Shown piece by piece: positions 1-15,066 of a stretch of 64,000 nucleotides of DNA; position 1 is the first letter of the stretch, and each line of letters starts with the position of its first letter. The stretch comes from Zarea fungicola (taxonomy: Eukaryota; Ascomycota; Sordariomycetes; Hypocreales; Cordycipitaceae): contig FWCC01000158.1 of NCBI GenBank assembly GCA_900169235.1, positions 1-64,000 on the forward strand, in the 5' to 3' direction. A program made the translations under genes and the position numbers. Below the pieces are notes generated by a model. That model was not told the DNA's origin and ran no database searches. It saw only the letters and a program-made list of their open reading frames with translations.

Positions 1-1350
1 ACAAAGTGACTAGCTTCTGTTTCGGGCGGAACGCCGAGACCCTCGGGGCAGTATCTGGACAGGCCGGTGGTAGGATCCAGACGGGCCTTTCCCAGCCACA
101 CGCTGTGGTATTCTTTAATGGCAGCAAGGATAGAGCGACGTAGGAATTCGAGCGAATCAGGCTCGTGCTTAATTTTTTCATATACGCGCAACGCCATGTC
201 GGTCAAAAAGGGCGGCTGGGAACGGCCCAAGTAGTAAGATCGCGTGGCGTTTAGAATCTTTCCGTAGTGCTCGATGCAAAAGCAAAAGTTGAGCACCATT
301 GCCTTAGCCAGGTCGACACGGTCATTGACCAGCAGACCAAGGGACTCCATGTAGCTGTCCCAGCCATACAATTCATTGAACCGGCCACCAGGGACGACAA
401 AGGGCAGGCCGCGAAGCGACTTGACGGTGCCCTTGATTGGGTGCTGTTCCTCAATCTCCTCGACAGCCACGGCAAGGAGACCTGGCTTCTCGTTCATGTC
501 GCGAATAATCTCGGGGGTGATGATTTCTGGCAGCAACTGAACGTCCAGTCGAATCTCTGGGCGGTCAATTGCAACCTGCTTATAATATTCATATTGTGCG
601 GTGCACTTGGAGGGCACGTAGATGCGGGGTCTGGGATCGTCGGTCCAGTCCTTAGGGTCGCGTGCAGCAATCTCAATGGTGGATGCGTCGATGCGTCTAG
701 TCAGACCGTCCCAGAAATGGTATTGGATGAGGCGGGAGAGGCGGTTGACGGGGTTTTCGTTGAGTCGAGCCTCGTCAAGAATGATTTGCTTGCGGCCATA
801 TTCTTTGGCCAGCGTCAATTCCTGCAGCAGGTTGGACAGCATATAGGTTCCACGGACTTCGAATCGGTGGTAGCCCGCCGAGGCCGCAGTCCGCAGGGGC
901 AAGACCTTAGGCCCGTGGTCTTCGATTGTAATCTGCATATTTCCATCTGTATCCTCTTGAGCTTTCAAGCTCTCCAGAGTGGGTTCGACCTGGATAAGAA
1001 AGCGACGGCCCTGCTCCAAGCTGGTTTCATCTAGAGAGAGCCAGTTAGCCATTGTTCCAATTCAATGGGGCCAGAAAAAAACCATACCGTGACTGCCTCG
1101 CCGCCAAGGATCCGGGGCATTCATCCGCTCCATGTGCTTGATTAGGCCGCTCTTTGAGATGATCTTGTTAACTCCGCTTTTTCGCCTATGACGCAACCAT
1201 GGGTCCTACCTGGGAAAATGTGCGAGTACGGTTGGCATGACGGCCAGTGTGACGCTCTTCCGAGGCATAGTAGGTTTTGGCATCGTCAAACACGCCATAG
1301 TCTTCCGAGCCGCGAGGTCGATGTGCTGAGGGCGCCGTGGACTCGGCCAT
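1..1350 (-). CDS. NTH1: neutral trehalase (GH37), 3' end cut by the window edge
   Basis: Hydrolyses cytosolic trehalose to two glucose units. Exons on the minus strand: 1350-1210, 1151-1088 and 1030 to beyond position 1; the C-terminal half lies outside the window. The N-terminus carries RRGSHDE, the basophilic-kinase (PKA) site typical of fungal neutral trehalases, formed across the second intron. Next comes the EF-hand-like Ca2+ motif [12 protein letters not shown]. The GH37 signature [14 protein letters not shown] is near position 400. The start ATG at 1350 gives MAESTAPSA and a 47-codon first exon; the open frame continues upstream without a credible Met. Both introns (58 and 57 bp) have GT..AG ends and restore the conserved N-terminal frame. 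There is no signal peptide, which fits the neutral cytosolic form rather than acid trehalase. In yeast this enzyme is switched on by PKA and 14-3-3 binding at such N-terminal sites (family knowledge). Confidence 0.95.
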
Positions 1351-4300
1351 TTTCGATGATGCGTTTGCTTTGGTCGCGACTAGCGGTGTCGGCGGGGCGA
1401 GCGGCGAATTGGTGATGATGTAGATATGGCGGCGAGGATCTGGACTTGCCCGGGATTCTACAGGCGGGAACGTCGAGATGGCTAAAGTGAGGCGTAGAGT
1501 AGATGGAATTGGCCGAGATTTTTTTGCACCGTGGCCGTATTTATGGCCAGCAAGATGCAAGAACAAGATTGTGTTTGAAAGTGTTGGGTTGGACAAAAGT
1601 AGCTTCGGTGGCGGGTCGCTCTTCGCTTGGGGTGGATATTCCCAGTGGAGGCAATGAAAGCGGCTCGCTTCAAGAGGGGGGCATCGATGAGGGGAGCGTT
1701 GAGGCGGAAGCGAAAAATGCGGGAAAGCCAAATCCAGGAGATGGAAAGGAAGGACGGGATCAAGATTAGTCCAAAGAAAAAGGTTGTTCGCATACTCAAC
1801 AAAAGAAAGACTTTTTCCTGGTCAGACTGCCACCTCAGCACCTCAGCAACCCACCAATCTGACGCTAGGGGGATACGGCAAGTGTAAGCGATGTCGGATG
1901 TATGTAGATGTTGGATGCGGCTACGGGTGCAGGTGCAGGACGAAGCTGGTGTAAGACGGAAGCAATCAGGGTAGCTGATGAAACGCTGCATGGTGATGAG
2001 CCACCATTTATCGTACGTGGTAGTTGGATTAATTACGGTGCCCAAAGTGGAATTCCGGCCATGGGGCTGGTACATCTCTCTGTTCGGTACAGCGCACAGA
2101 ATTCACATCTCCAGAATCCGGCGACGGTGATGCAACGCAGTGTTATTTTTGTGTCGCTGAGAAAGCTAAAACAAAATGCAAAAGAAAAAGAAAAGAAAAA
2201 AGGGTGTAAACTCTCCCCAGTCTGTTTCGCCTTTGTGACACAGGACTTGCTTTGTCTGCGGGCGGTGTGAATGGATTCGGGGTCACGCGGCCAGCCCCCT
2301 GTCATCGTGGTTGTCGGCATGAAAGATGATTACGCATCTGCAGCTTAATTTCGGATTCTGCATTATTTAAAATTATCGGCCTGCACAATTGGCTTTACTG
2401 CCCTGTTCGTCGGCGGCCCATTGATCGCCACTGACTGTTGAGCATTGCCAATGGCGCTGGGCTTGTGTACCTGCATGCAGGTGGCGGGGGTGGCTTTTGG
2501 AGACGAAGTATAACAATAAGATGACATGGCGGCGTGGTTTGGAGTTTCTGCAACTCAGAAATCCAAAAGAGGAATGTATAGCTGTCAAGTTAAGGAGGGT
2601 GGCCACGGAAATTCTGGCCATTTGTTGAGGACAGCCTCAATGGCCACATTGAAGTGGGCCAAGGCGACGATGCAGTATTGGGAAGAAAAATATTAAATAG
2701 GATCATATGAACAGGAACTAAGTGGGAAATCAATTCAGTAAAGCAACAAGGCCAGTTTCTGCGCGGGTTCTTTGCGTCAGCCATGTACAGGCTGGTGATG
2801 GTGTTTGTATTGGGCCAAAGCTACCAACCACCAGCCAAGCCACGCCTCCTGCTCTGCTGATGAACAAGATGTGTAGCAAAACGTGACTGTAGGAACATGA
2901 ATTTCTCGATTTTAAATAGACTTTTGCCGAGGCGGTGAGCACTGGATATTTGTAATCTGCAGTGAGGTCACAGTAGTCGACAGATCTCGCCAGCAATTGT
3001 GCATGTTTCCAAATATCATAATTCAGGCGACTAAAGCAAAGCGTATTTTTTATTAGGCTTCTTATATCAATTATCAGTACTGCATCGAAGCATGCTGTCA
3101 TCTACAAGAAGTGAACGCCCTTGGTATACAGCCACAACTCCAATGTCGGTAACCAACATGTCCGTGGCGGTACCGACGTTGCAGCCTTGTCGGCAGGCCG
3201 GCCGGTAGCCAAGAGAGATGCTTTGCCGTCACATGTAAAGCATGAGTCCGGGCCGGGGTGGGTTTGGACGATGGTGCAGAGGAGCGAATCGGGCGCTAAT
3301 CAGAGAGGAACGGCGGCGCGAGGGAGTTTACGGAACGGGGTTTCCATGTGAGGTCTGGGGAAAATGGATACGAGAGGACGACGCAGAGAGTGAGATGCAG
3401 GGTGAGATGCAAAAAATGGTTGGAATTCGGAACGTGTGCGGTCCTTTCTCATGGTGATTGTAGGTAGTGTTAACGGAGAGGTTTGTGTCTGAACATTGCA
3501 GCAAACGGCCAGTATGCAACTGCTTGGTGAGAACAAGGCAGTGCACTGTACTCCGTACTGTAACCAGTCTGTATCAACTCTCAGCGTCCTCGGGCTGCTA
3601 GATGCGGCTCAAAAGGTTTGTGGGGAGGCTCCGGGGCATGGCACCGGTAGCTGGTAGTGGTCGGTGCACTGTATCTGTCTGTAGGCAGGTACCTTGTTCG
3701 ATGCACGACATGTGCCGGTTTCATGGCAGCCAAGTTTCAACATAATAAATTGAATTAAACTAAACAATAAAACACCTTTATTTGGAAACAAAATTCTCAA
3801 ATGCTCAATTCTGTTGCTACAGCTAGATTACGCTTTCACATCTACCTCTCTATCGCTCGGCCTATGGTTTGGGCCATCGGCCAGAGGTCCGAGTCTGCAC
3901 CTCGGTCAAAGGTCAGTGTCCACTGAAGCAGCAGCATTGTGGCCAATAGAAAGCTGTATTTGCCCAACTCCCAACCTGCAATTGGCTAGTGAGCCGGCCT
4001 CACTGCCGACTGGAACCCACCTAGTTCGTGCCCCACCAGATTTGGTTTGGCTGTTGCAGCTTCATGCCAACTGCCTGCCAACTGCCAACCTGCCTGTAAA
4101 TTAGGCTGTCCACCACTGGCAAACTGGGCCAAGTTACCCCAAAAATACGTTCCAAATTTGGGGGTTTTTAGTACAAGCCGCTAGTTACGCCATTCCCCGT
4201 ACACTGTGCAAGTGAGTGGGCATCTTGGAGCGCATGTGCTTCTTCTCCAACTTCCGGTCGCCCTTGAGCCGAGAAGTAGGCGACAATCGGACTTTTGGAC

Positions 4301-5162
4301 AAGTCTTGCACGTCGAGTCACAATAGTTAGAAAATCGGCCAAGGTTCAAGCCAGAGAATTGAGTCCTTCTTGTCCCCCCGGCTGTCCGAGCGGAAGCCCG
4401 CTTTTGCTCCGAGCTTCGAATTGTACTCGAAATAGCGTACTCGGTCCCCTTGCAAGTGGCCCTCATTTATCCCCATTGCCTACCAACCTAGGTATGCAGT
4501 ATTATCTCTGTTGACTGGGTTATGGGCCTCGATGGTACTCATAGTGGAGGACCGTAGAGTGATGTGCTGACTGGATGATGCGAGGTACACGTGTTGGAGA
4601 GTAATAAAGGCGCTAGGGGAAGTACCGACTAATAGTTGTCCCGGCAGTCTCACAGCAGTCTGGTTCCTGTACTAAGTACCTAACAAGCACATGCACTGGC
4701 TGCCACAGCACATTACAGGCACCGACTCAAGCCACAGGGCCACCCAGTGACAGCTCCAGCGCCCTCCAACCGGACCAACTGCCTGAAAATGGCAGCAGCT
4801 GGCACGAGCAAAAAAAAGAAGAGACACAGCACCCAGTCGGCCGCCGGTTTAGGCGCTACGCCACTGCCTCCAGCGATGACTGACTGACAGCTCACCTGTC
4901 TGGGACTGGACTCTAAATATCTCGCTCGGCATTCACCTTCAATCCCCGTTCTCTTCCTCTTTTAATTTTTTTTCCCTTCTTCTCCAACATTCTCTGTATT
5001 CTCCAAATCAAGTCTTTTGGACATTTTTCCTCAACCCCTCCCCCGTCTCCAGTCCAGGTTGTTGCAGTTCCCTCGCTGTACACTGCTTCTCTCTACACCA
5101 CCCACCAGCCCTACCAGCACCTACACCTCGGCTAAAATATACACCCATTGATACCCGCCATC
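1351..5162. other. gene-free region between trehalase and isocitrate lyase
   Basis: About 3.8 kb in which open frames are short, lack recognisable domains and overlap on both strands. It must hold the divergent promoters and leaders of trehalase and isocitrate lyase. From about 4930 to 5160 the plus strand becomes rich in C and T, as is common just upstream of strongly expressed filamentous-fungal genes. I see no transposon, tRNA or repeat array. Confidence 0.6.
1675..1871 (-). promoter_or_regulatory. possible stress-response elements upstream of trehalase
   Basis: Three AGGGG pentamers on the plus strand (1675-1679, 1690-1694, 1867-1871) read CCCCT on the coding strand, 325-521 bp upstream of the ATG. 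CCCCT is the STRE bound by Msn2/Msn4-type factors, and yeast NTH1 is STRE-controlled. A pentamer is a weak signal, so this is inference from spacing and context. Confidence 0.3.
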
Positions 5163-7368
5163 ATGGCCGCAAACAACATGCTCAACCCGGCCGTCAACCC
5201 CGACATCGAGGATGACCTCTTTGCCCAGGAGGTTGCTCAGGTCAAGGCCTGGTGGAAGGATTCCCGCTGGAAGCACACCAAGCGCCCCTTCACGGCCGAG
5301 CAGATCGTCTCCAAGCGCGGCCACCTCAAGATTGAATATCCCAGCAATGCCCAGGCCCAGAAGCTCTGGAAAATTCTCGAGCACCGTTTCGAGGTATGCG
5401 CAATGCACTCCAAAGGCAAATTAGAGCAATAGTCGCATCAATTGGCTTTTTCCGAGGCCTGGATTCGCCCTCTTTCTCTTTGCTCGCCTGCCCTCTTGCC
5501 CTCTTACACATGCTCTGTCTCGGCTCAACGCTAACACTACTCCTCCCTACCAGAACAAGGACGCCTCCTTCACCTACGGCTGCCTTGAGCCCACCATGGT
5601 CACCCAGATGGCCAAGTATCTCGACACAGTCTACGTCTCTGGATGGCAATCGTCTTCCACTGCCTCTGCCTCTGACGAACCCGGCCCCGATCTGGCTGAC
5701 TACCCTTACGTGAGATAGCCCCAGCCTAGCCGCTTACACCCGACTACACACTACTTATTAAGTTATTTCCCGAGCACACCTTAATAAGTGTGCCCCTCCA
5801 AGCAAGGGCCAGCAAGTGTGGCAAGTGGGTTTGGTTGCAACTGTATTATCACATGCCAAGCCTGCCCTAGCCAACTTGACTTACATGCACTGACTGGCAC
5901 GGGCATCATCGACCCCCTCCCATCGCATTTTTTTGTAAATAATTCTGCTGATACTGACTAAAATCATGTAGACTACTGTCCCCAACAAGGTCGGCCACCT
6001 GTTCATGGCACAGCTCTTCCATGACCGCAAGCAGCGCCAGGAGCGCATCAGCGTCCCCAAGAGCCAGCGCGCCGGCCTCCAGAACATTGACTACCTCCGC
6101 CCCATCATTGCCGATGCCGATACTGGCCATGGCGGTCTCACTGCCGTCATGAAGCTCACCAAGCTCTTTGTTGAGAAGGGTGCTGCTGGTATTCACATTG
6201 AGGATCAGGCTCCTGGTACCAAGAAGTGCGGTCACATGGCTGGCAAGGTCCTTGTCCCCATCAGTGAGCACATTAACCGTCTCGTCGCTATCCGTGCCCA
6301 GGCCGATATCATGGGTGAGTCTTTTTTTTTTATTCCTTTCCTCTTAGTCGCACTGGCCTGTTGCGCGATTCAATTCATTCACTAACAAATGCCAGGCTCC
6401 GACCTCATTGCCGTCGCCCGCACTGATGCCGAGGCCGCCACTCTCATCACCACCACCATTGACCCCCGCGACCACGCCTTCATCCAGGGCAGCACCAACC
6501 CCAACCTCGAGCCCCTGAATGAGCTCATGGCCAACGCCGAGGCCGCCGGCAAGGTTGGCGAGCAGCTCCAGAAGATTGAGGACGAGTGGCTGACCAAGGC
6601 AAACCTCTTGCGCTTCGACGATGCCGTCGTCGCTGCCATTGACGCCGGTTCCTACGCCAACAAGGCGGCGCTCAAGTCCAAGTACCTCTCCCAGGCCAAG
6701 GGCAAGAGCAACTCCGAGGCCCGCGCCCTCGCCAAGAGCCTCGGTGTCGAGGTCTACTTCAACTGGGACGCTCCCCGCACCCGCGAGGGATACTACCGCC
6801 TCAAGGGCGGCTGCGACTGCGCCATCAACCGTGCCATTGCCTACGGCCCGTACTGCGACGCCGTCTGGATGGAGTCCAAGCTTCCCGATTTCGCCCAGGC
6901 CAAGGAGTTTGCCGACGGTGTTCACGCCGCCATTCCCCATCAAAAGTAAGCCACACGCGCCTTCTCAAGAACCAACCAGAGGAAATGCTAACAAATGTTG
7001 CGCCCTACAGGCTCTCTTACAACCTGTCTCCTTCCTTCAACTGGAAGACGGCCATGCCCCGCGACGAGCAGGAGACGTACATCCAGCGCCTCGCCACCCT
7101 CGGCTACTGCTGGCAGTTCATCACCCTCGCCGGCCTGCACACCACCGCCCTCATCAGCGACCGCTTCGCCAAGGCCTACTCCCAGCAAGGCATGCGCGCC
7201 TACGGCGAGCTCGTCCAGGAGCCCGAGATGGATCTCGGCGTCGACGTCGTCAAGCACCAGAAGTGGAGCGGCGCCAACTACGTCGACGAGCTGCAAAAGA
7301 TGATTACTGGCGGTGTCAGCTCAACCTCGGCCATGGGCAAGGGTGTCACTGAGGATCAGTTCCACTAA
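5163..7368 (+). CDS. icl1: isocitrate lyase
   Basis: Glyoxylate-cycle enzyme that cleaves isocitrate to glyoxylate and succinate, needed for growth on acetate and fatty acids and normally peroxisomal or glyoxysomal. Exons: 5163-5393, 5554-5709, 5972-6314, 6396-6945, 7011-7368; 545 residues, the usual length for the fungal enzyme. The catalytic signature KKCGH is at about residue 213, in the context [19 protein letters not shown] and the metal- and substrate-binding stretch [11 protein letters not shown] are also present. The start ATG sits in the expected [10 protein letters not shown] context after a pyrimidine-rich leader. There is no classical C-terminal SKL signal (it ends DQFH). Introns are 160, 262, 81 and 65 bp. 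It converges on SNF1, the kinase that in yeast and fungi is needed to derepress this gene. Confidence 0.97.
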
Positions 7369-8066
7369 AAGAAGAATGGCTCAGAACTCGTTTTTAGTGC
7401 ATCTTTTTTTTTTCCTTTTTGTTGCGATTCGGGCCTTGTTATGTTTTGGGCCTCGTTGTTGCCCTTGTTCATAGTGGGTGACGGATTTGAGATTTTGGAA
7501 AATGTTTCCCTTTTTTATTAGACCATCTTATGATTTCTGTTTTGAAAAGCAGAATGAGTCGACTTTGTGAAGCATACATGAGAAGAAGAAGAAGAAGAAG
7601 AAAAAGTAGGATATTCTTGGTTAAATATCTTGCAGTTAGTTTGGATGATGATTTTCCCATCTATTTTGGTCATGACAAGAAAACTTATTCATTTATTTAT
7701 TGAATCCATCACGATTGTATATGGTAATACACAAAGTGAAAAGAAAAAAGACAGAATTGAAAAACGTAAATGAAACAAGAAACTGCTTTACAAAACCCAC
7801 ACATTCGCCGTTGGGCTCTTCATTACGCGTGCTTTATTCTCTGTGTGAAAGTTGGTACATCCAATGTACGAAAAAGTTGAAAAGAACGGGCCTAATGAAA
7901 GCCAATGATGAAGAAAGAAAGAAAGAAAAGAGAGTCCCAAATCTATAGGAGTAATGCCATACGCCGTAAAGAAGAAAAGAAGAAGAAAAAAGAGGCCGTT
8001 TCAAAACTCATTTACTGGCACAAAATGCCAGTTTACATCATCAGTATCATCACCCCCTCCTCTCTT
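7369..8066. other. convergent 3' region of icl1 and snf1
   Basis: This A/T-rich stretch holds the two facing 3' untranslated regions. A GAA-type microsatellite lies at about 7581-7605 and further A/G-rich runs at 7900-7995. No coding sequence is supported. Confidence 0.6.
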
Positions 8067-10396
<2,330 letters not shown>

Positions 10397-11153
10397 GGCG
10401 CGAGATTTCCGTATTTTTGTCTATCGAGGGATGGAACAGCCAGAGGTCGAAGCGGTGGGATGAGGGTCTGTTGGGTGTCGTGGGGAAAGCTGGCCGATGG
10501 GACTGAGAAAGTTTGGGCAGCCAGACAAGAGCAGCGCAGATAAACTGGGGAGAAGGTGAGGCGGGGTTGGGGTTGGCTGCAACATTTGTGGTGGGCAAAC
10601 AAACTGCCGCCCGCCACAGCGTTGGGCAGGTTTAGGCAGGTTTTGGTTGGCTGTTTGGTGGTCAGTGGCGGCGCTGGCGAGTGGCCGCACTGGGGTTGGC
10701 AGATTTTGGCGGGCGGCGGGTCGCTGGGGCCCCAGTGTGCTCTGCAATGCTCACTACAGATTTTACCTGTAGGTAATGGTCAGTCGGGCGGCACGACTAT
10801 CGGCTACCCTGCACAGCATCTATAGGTCAAAAGAAACGATCCAATTGCAAACGCCGCAACAGATGAAAACTAAAAATGAGGCAATAGCCTCTCATTATTT
10901 GGTATTTTCCTAGTCATAGTTCTAGTAGTAGGGTACTGGTGTAGGACTATTGATCGGTGGCAGACGCAATCAGCAAGTGGCATGTGAGGCGTAACACAGC
11001 TGAAAAAGACAAAAAATCATGAACAATCCAAGAATATATTACAAGCTCGTCTTATATTTAGCCTACAAGCTGCACCTCATCAACACAGCAATCCCCCACA
11101 GAATATCGTACATGGTATCAAGAAGTGTTTCCACGGTCCAATTCCCGTCATGC
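10397..11153. other. snf1 promoter and 3' region of the upstream gene
   Basis: About 0.75 kb with G/T-rich stretches at 10550-10740. It has no credible coding sequence and no recognised motif strong enough to name. Confidence 0.5.
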
Positions 11154-11917
11154 CTACTCGTTTCCTTTGGCCTCTTCCTGTCTCAAGCGCTGCACCAGCT
11201 TCTCTCGGATAAATGGGCTCAGACCAAGCCTGGAATCATTAGCATCACGGTATCGTCAATCACGCAAACTGCAAATACTCACATGCCGTCATTCGTCACT
11301 GGACGGTACGTTCCACTCGGCTCCATCTTGCCAGAGATATTGCCCTCGCCATCCACCTCTACACTGCCCAGGATATCCTCGGGCCACGCGATGCGTCCGA
11401 ATTCTGGCGGGTGCCTGCGGTCTCCGAGATGAACAAACGAGCCGACGCCTGCACCACCCGCGCCGCCTTGGCCGCTTGCGCCTTGGGCATCACCACGCAC
11501 ACCCTTCCGCCGAGGGTTGCTGCCGCCAGGGCCGAACTGAAAGCTAGCCGGGGTTGCGAGCGCACGGGCTTGACTTATGACATCCTCGTCCAGATGGCCA
11601 TATTCACGAAGCACCTCATTTAGGATCTGCAGAAAATGCTTATTCTCTGTAAAGCTCCGCGGCGTCGGCGGCACTTCTGTAGTCGTACCAATAGCTAGGC
11701 GCATCGACGGAGGGTCATTCTCCAAGTACGTCAAGATGCTCGAGGCCGGAGAAGACGGGTTTTTGTAGACACGCTGTAAAGCACTCAGCTACAATAACTC
11801 TCACCCCAAGTGGTAGTAGGCAGTACTCACGATATGCTCATTGCCCGGAACCGTCGAGACCATGCGCCGGAACGACGCCAGTGACCGCAATGGGGCCCGA
11901 TATCTCAAAGCAAACAT
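11154..11917 (-). CDS. conserved hypothetical protein, probably mitochondrial
   Basis: Exons on the minus strand: 11917-11831, 11773-11283, 11229-11154; 217 residues. I do not recognise a named family. The N-terminus (MFALRYRAPLRSLASFRRMV) is rich in Arg, Ser and Leu with no acidic residue, as in mitochondrial presequences. The middle is well ordered (SMRLAIGTTTEVPPTPRSF, then FLQILNEVLREYGHLDEDV) and is followed by a Gly-rich linker and a compact C-terminus ending LVQRLRQEEAKGNE. Introns (57 and 53 bp) have GT..AG ends and keep one frame throughout, which supports a real gene. It is divergent from DNA polymerase epsilon subunit B, with 304 bp between start codons. Confidence 0.75.
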
Positions 11918-12087
11918 TACTAAATGTGAGAGACTGCGGGAGTCAGTAAAGAGACAAGTGGCTGATAAATTAGATATAAATCCAAGTAACAAGATATTTT
12001 CTTCATCGACAGTATAAAGATGCTCATAGTAGCAGCTATGGCAGGGTACCCACAAAAGCGGGTTATGCATCTATCGAATTCAATTAG

Positions 12088-12093
12088 ACGCGT
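12088..12093. promoter_or_regulatory. MluI cell-cycle box (ACGCGT) in the shared promoter
   Basis: A perfect palindromic ACGCGT lies 129 bp upstream of the DPB2-like ATG and 171 bp upstream of the divergent gene, followed at once by a second CGACGCG. In yeasts MBF binds MCB sites at G1/S replication genes, which fits a polymerase epsilon subunit. The motif is seen; the function is inferred. Confidence 0.55.
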
Positions 12094-12221
12094 CGACGCG
12101 GTTCCAGCTGTCCGCCGCGTCCACCAGCAGGATGCTTTGGAGACTTCAACTAGATACCACAGCCGCAATCACCTCGTTTCTGCCGCCTTTGAGATTTTAC
12201 CTCTAAAATCTTGTCAGAAAT

Positions 12222-14723
12222 ATGGATAAAACACCAGCACCCATATTTCGTCGACGAAATGTCCATATTCCCTCCTCGGCTATCCCTTCTTCATCGCCAT
12301 CCTTTGCGACGCCAGCGCACCCGCCAAAGCCGTTCAGCGTCAACGCCCCCAAAGCTGGCATTCTTCCTATTATACTCCCACCTGCAACTCTGCGACCTCT
12401 AGCGTTCCGAACCTTTACCAAGAAACATTCCCTCACACTCACATCGACTGCGCTGCAAGAACTGGCAGCCTTCGTCGGCCGGCACTGTGGATCAGGATGG
12501 CGCGAAGAAGGGCTTGCAGAGAGAGTTCTTGAGGAGGCAGCAAGAAGCTGGAAGAATCGTAACGGAGGCGCTATCGTCGATGGAAAAAGCAAAGAGCTCC
12601 ACGAGATTCTCAAGACGCTGGAGGGCAACATGAGTGGTGGCAAACTTGTGGCATCAGGAAGAGGGCTTCCCCGCGGCGACAGTATGCTCGACATCAACCC
12701 GGCCGACTCATTTAATACTCGACTTGGACTGCGCCCGGCTGGACTCTCAAGGGGCGATAGTAATGCTAGCTTTGGAATGTCCAGTCTTGGCGTGCAGGAA
12801 GGCGACCAGGACGACGACGAGACGAATGACCCTCGTAGCTGGCTGCAAGTGGTGGACGCGTTTGAGCAACCGAGATTGTTCTACAACGTTGGGAAGAAAC
12901 ATTTTGAGAGGTAGCACAGCTTTTGCTATAAATGAAACTTCGACACATACTAACATCCGAGTAGGGATACCACAAAGCCTTCGTTACTACCAAAAGCCTC
13001 GCATAAAACCTCTGCCTTTCGGAACCGATATCATGTTATTCACCAGCGTTTGCTCCGTAACGAATCCTTCCAATCATCTACAGTCTCATCCTCACGAAAC
13101 CACCAGCTACAAAATAAGTCAGAAGTCTCACAAGCTCTGAAAATAACCCCAATTGCCAACATGCTTGGACGCCACGGCAGCAACCACATGCTTCTGGGGC
13201 AACTGAACATCCTGCCCACAGGTGAACTGGCAATCAGTGACTTGACAGGAACCATCGCGCTCGATCTCAAACAGGCAAAAGCGATTCCAGAGGATTCGGC
13301 TTGGTTTTGTCCCGGAATGATTGTTTTAGTGGATGGTGTGTACGAAGAAGAGGACGAGTCTGTAGGCAAAGGCCTGAGCGGCAGCAGTGGCGTCGGCGGC
13401 GTACTCGGTGGCCGTTTTCAGGGCTTCTTTATTGGGCAGCCTCCGTGTGAGAAGCGCAAAGCTACACTCGGCACTGCAGGACCCGAGGATGGTGCGGACC
13501 AAACAATCGGTGGCGGTTTCGGCTGGATCGACTTCCTCGGCGTCGGTAGCGAGCGTGCCGTCGGCCAGAAGATGCGCAGGCTAGAACGCAGGCTCCTTGC
13601 ACAGCCAGCAACGTCCTCTCTTGAAAACGACGACTACGATGCCCCCGGCCGGGGGCCAACGCGCGGCCGCGTCGTCGTCATCGGTGAGCTGAATCTCGAC
13701 CAGCCTCGCGCCCTGCAGGCTCTCCGTAAGATTCTCGCCACCTACGCCGCCGAGCCCGAGGGCATTGTGCCCGTCACGTTTGTTTTGACAGGCAACTTCA
13801 CGCAGCAGGCTGTCATGGCGCGGGGTGGCAGTGGCGGCAGCATCGAGTATAAGGAGTACTTTGACGCGCTGGCCTCGACCCTTGCAGACTTTCCTACCTT
13901 GCTTCAGGCGTCCACATTCGTCTTTGTGCCCGGGGACAATGATGGCTGGGTGTCTTCGTTCACGGCAGGCGCATCGGCACCGCTGCCGCGGAAGCCCGTA
14001 CCCGACATGTTTACGTCGCGCATTAGACGGGCGTTTGCGACGGCGAATGCAGAGACAGGTGGTGCGTCGGCGGCAGCAAAAGGGGGTGTGCAGGGAAGTG
14101 CGGTGTGGGCGTCGAATCCGAGCCGAATGAGCTTGTTTGGGCCAAATCATGAAATTGTCTTGTTTCGGGATGATGTTTCTGCACGCCTGCGCCGGACATC
14201 GGTGCGGTTGAAGAAACAGAATGGCGGTGCTTCTGCTGCCACGACCGCAGAGGGGCAAGCAACGCTGACCTCTAATTCAGAGCCGCAAACACAAGATGAC
14301 AAAGACATGCCCAGCGTCGATTCCATGGATATAGATGATGATGGTACTCTACGCAGCGACCAGCAGCTACCTCCACAACCAGCACAGGAAAAGCCTTCCG
14401 TCACGGCAACCGCCACATCCCTGGCGCAGGACGTGCATGCGGCCCAGAAACTTGTGAAGACGATTCTCGACCAAGGGTATCTGTCGCCGTTCCGAACTTC
14501 GCTCCGGCCAGTGCATTGGGATTTTGCCTCGACCCTGCATCTCTACCCGCTACCCACGGCCATGGTGCTCGTCGACTCGACCGCACCGCCGTTTTGCGTG
14601 ACGTATGAAGGCTGTCACGTCATGAATCCTGGCACAGTGCTGGTGCCTGGGCGAAGGGGTGTTGGTCGCTGGATCGAGTATGAGATAGGAAGACTGGGTA
14701 AAATGAGAGAATGCACGTTTTAA
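12222..14723 (+). CDS. dpb2: DNA polymerase epsilon subunit B
   Basis: Essential non-catalytic second subunit of the leading-strand polymerase, linking it to the CMG helicase. Exons: 12222-12910 and 12965-14723; 815 residues. The 54-bp intron interrupts an Arg codon after YNVGKKHFE. The N-terminal region is followed by an OB-like part (about residues 290-380: MLGRHGSNHMLLGQLNI, FCPGMIVLVDGVYEE). A phosphoesterase-like domain begins at about residue 466 with VVVIGELNLDQPRALQ and continues through FVFVPGDND and NPSRMSLFGPNHEIVLFRDD. The C-terminus has HWDFASTLHLYPLPTAMVLVD and CVTYEGCHVMNPG, typical of B subunits. An acidic and Ser-rich loop at about 690-740 is probably disordered. It is convergent with the Bre4-like gene, 343 bp apart. 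Confidence 0.93.
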
Positions 14724-15066
14724 GGATCGGGCAAAATTAAATCTCTTTATGAATAAACAAGGAAAAAATATTGCATGGAACGGCCTTAATGGGAAATGAT
14801 TTAGAGACCAAAATACAACACATTCAACTTGATTTAAAGACTGCAATACTTCCTGGATAAGAATCGACGAAAAAGAGAAGAGCATTTATAAAAGATGGTT
14901 TGCTTTGCTTTTAAGGTTAGAAAACACATAGCCCCCTAATTGACTGTATATGTATGTACATGTAACAGAAGCATTGAAAAAAAAGAAGGAAAAGAAACTG
15001 AAAACCCGCCACTGTAACCTATGTTTTGTTCTTTGTACCCAATTTACACACATTAACCTTACTTTT

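Noticed and set aside
267..1034. 255-codon plus-strand open frame at the left end
   Set aside because: It is antisense to the trehalase exon, which has the GH37 signature and a Ca2+-binding motif; the plus-strand frame has no domain.
1482..2075. 197-codon minus-strand frame upstream of trehalase
   Set aside because: There is no domain or splice link to the trehalase N-terminus; it lies in the expected leader and promoter.
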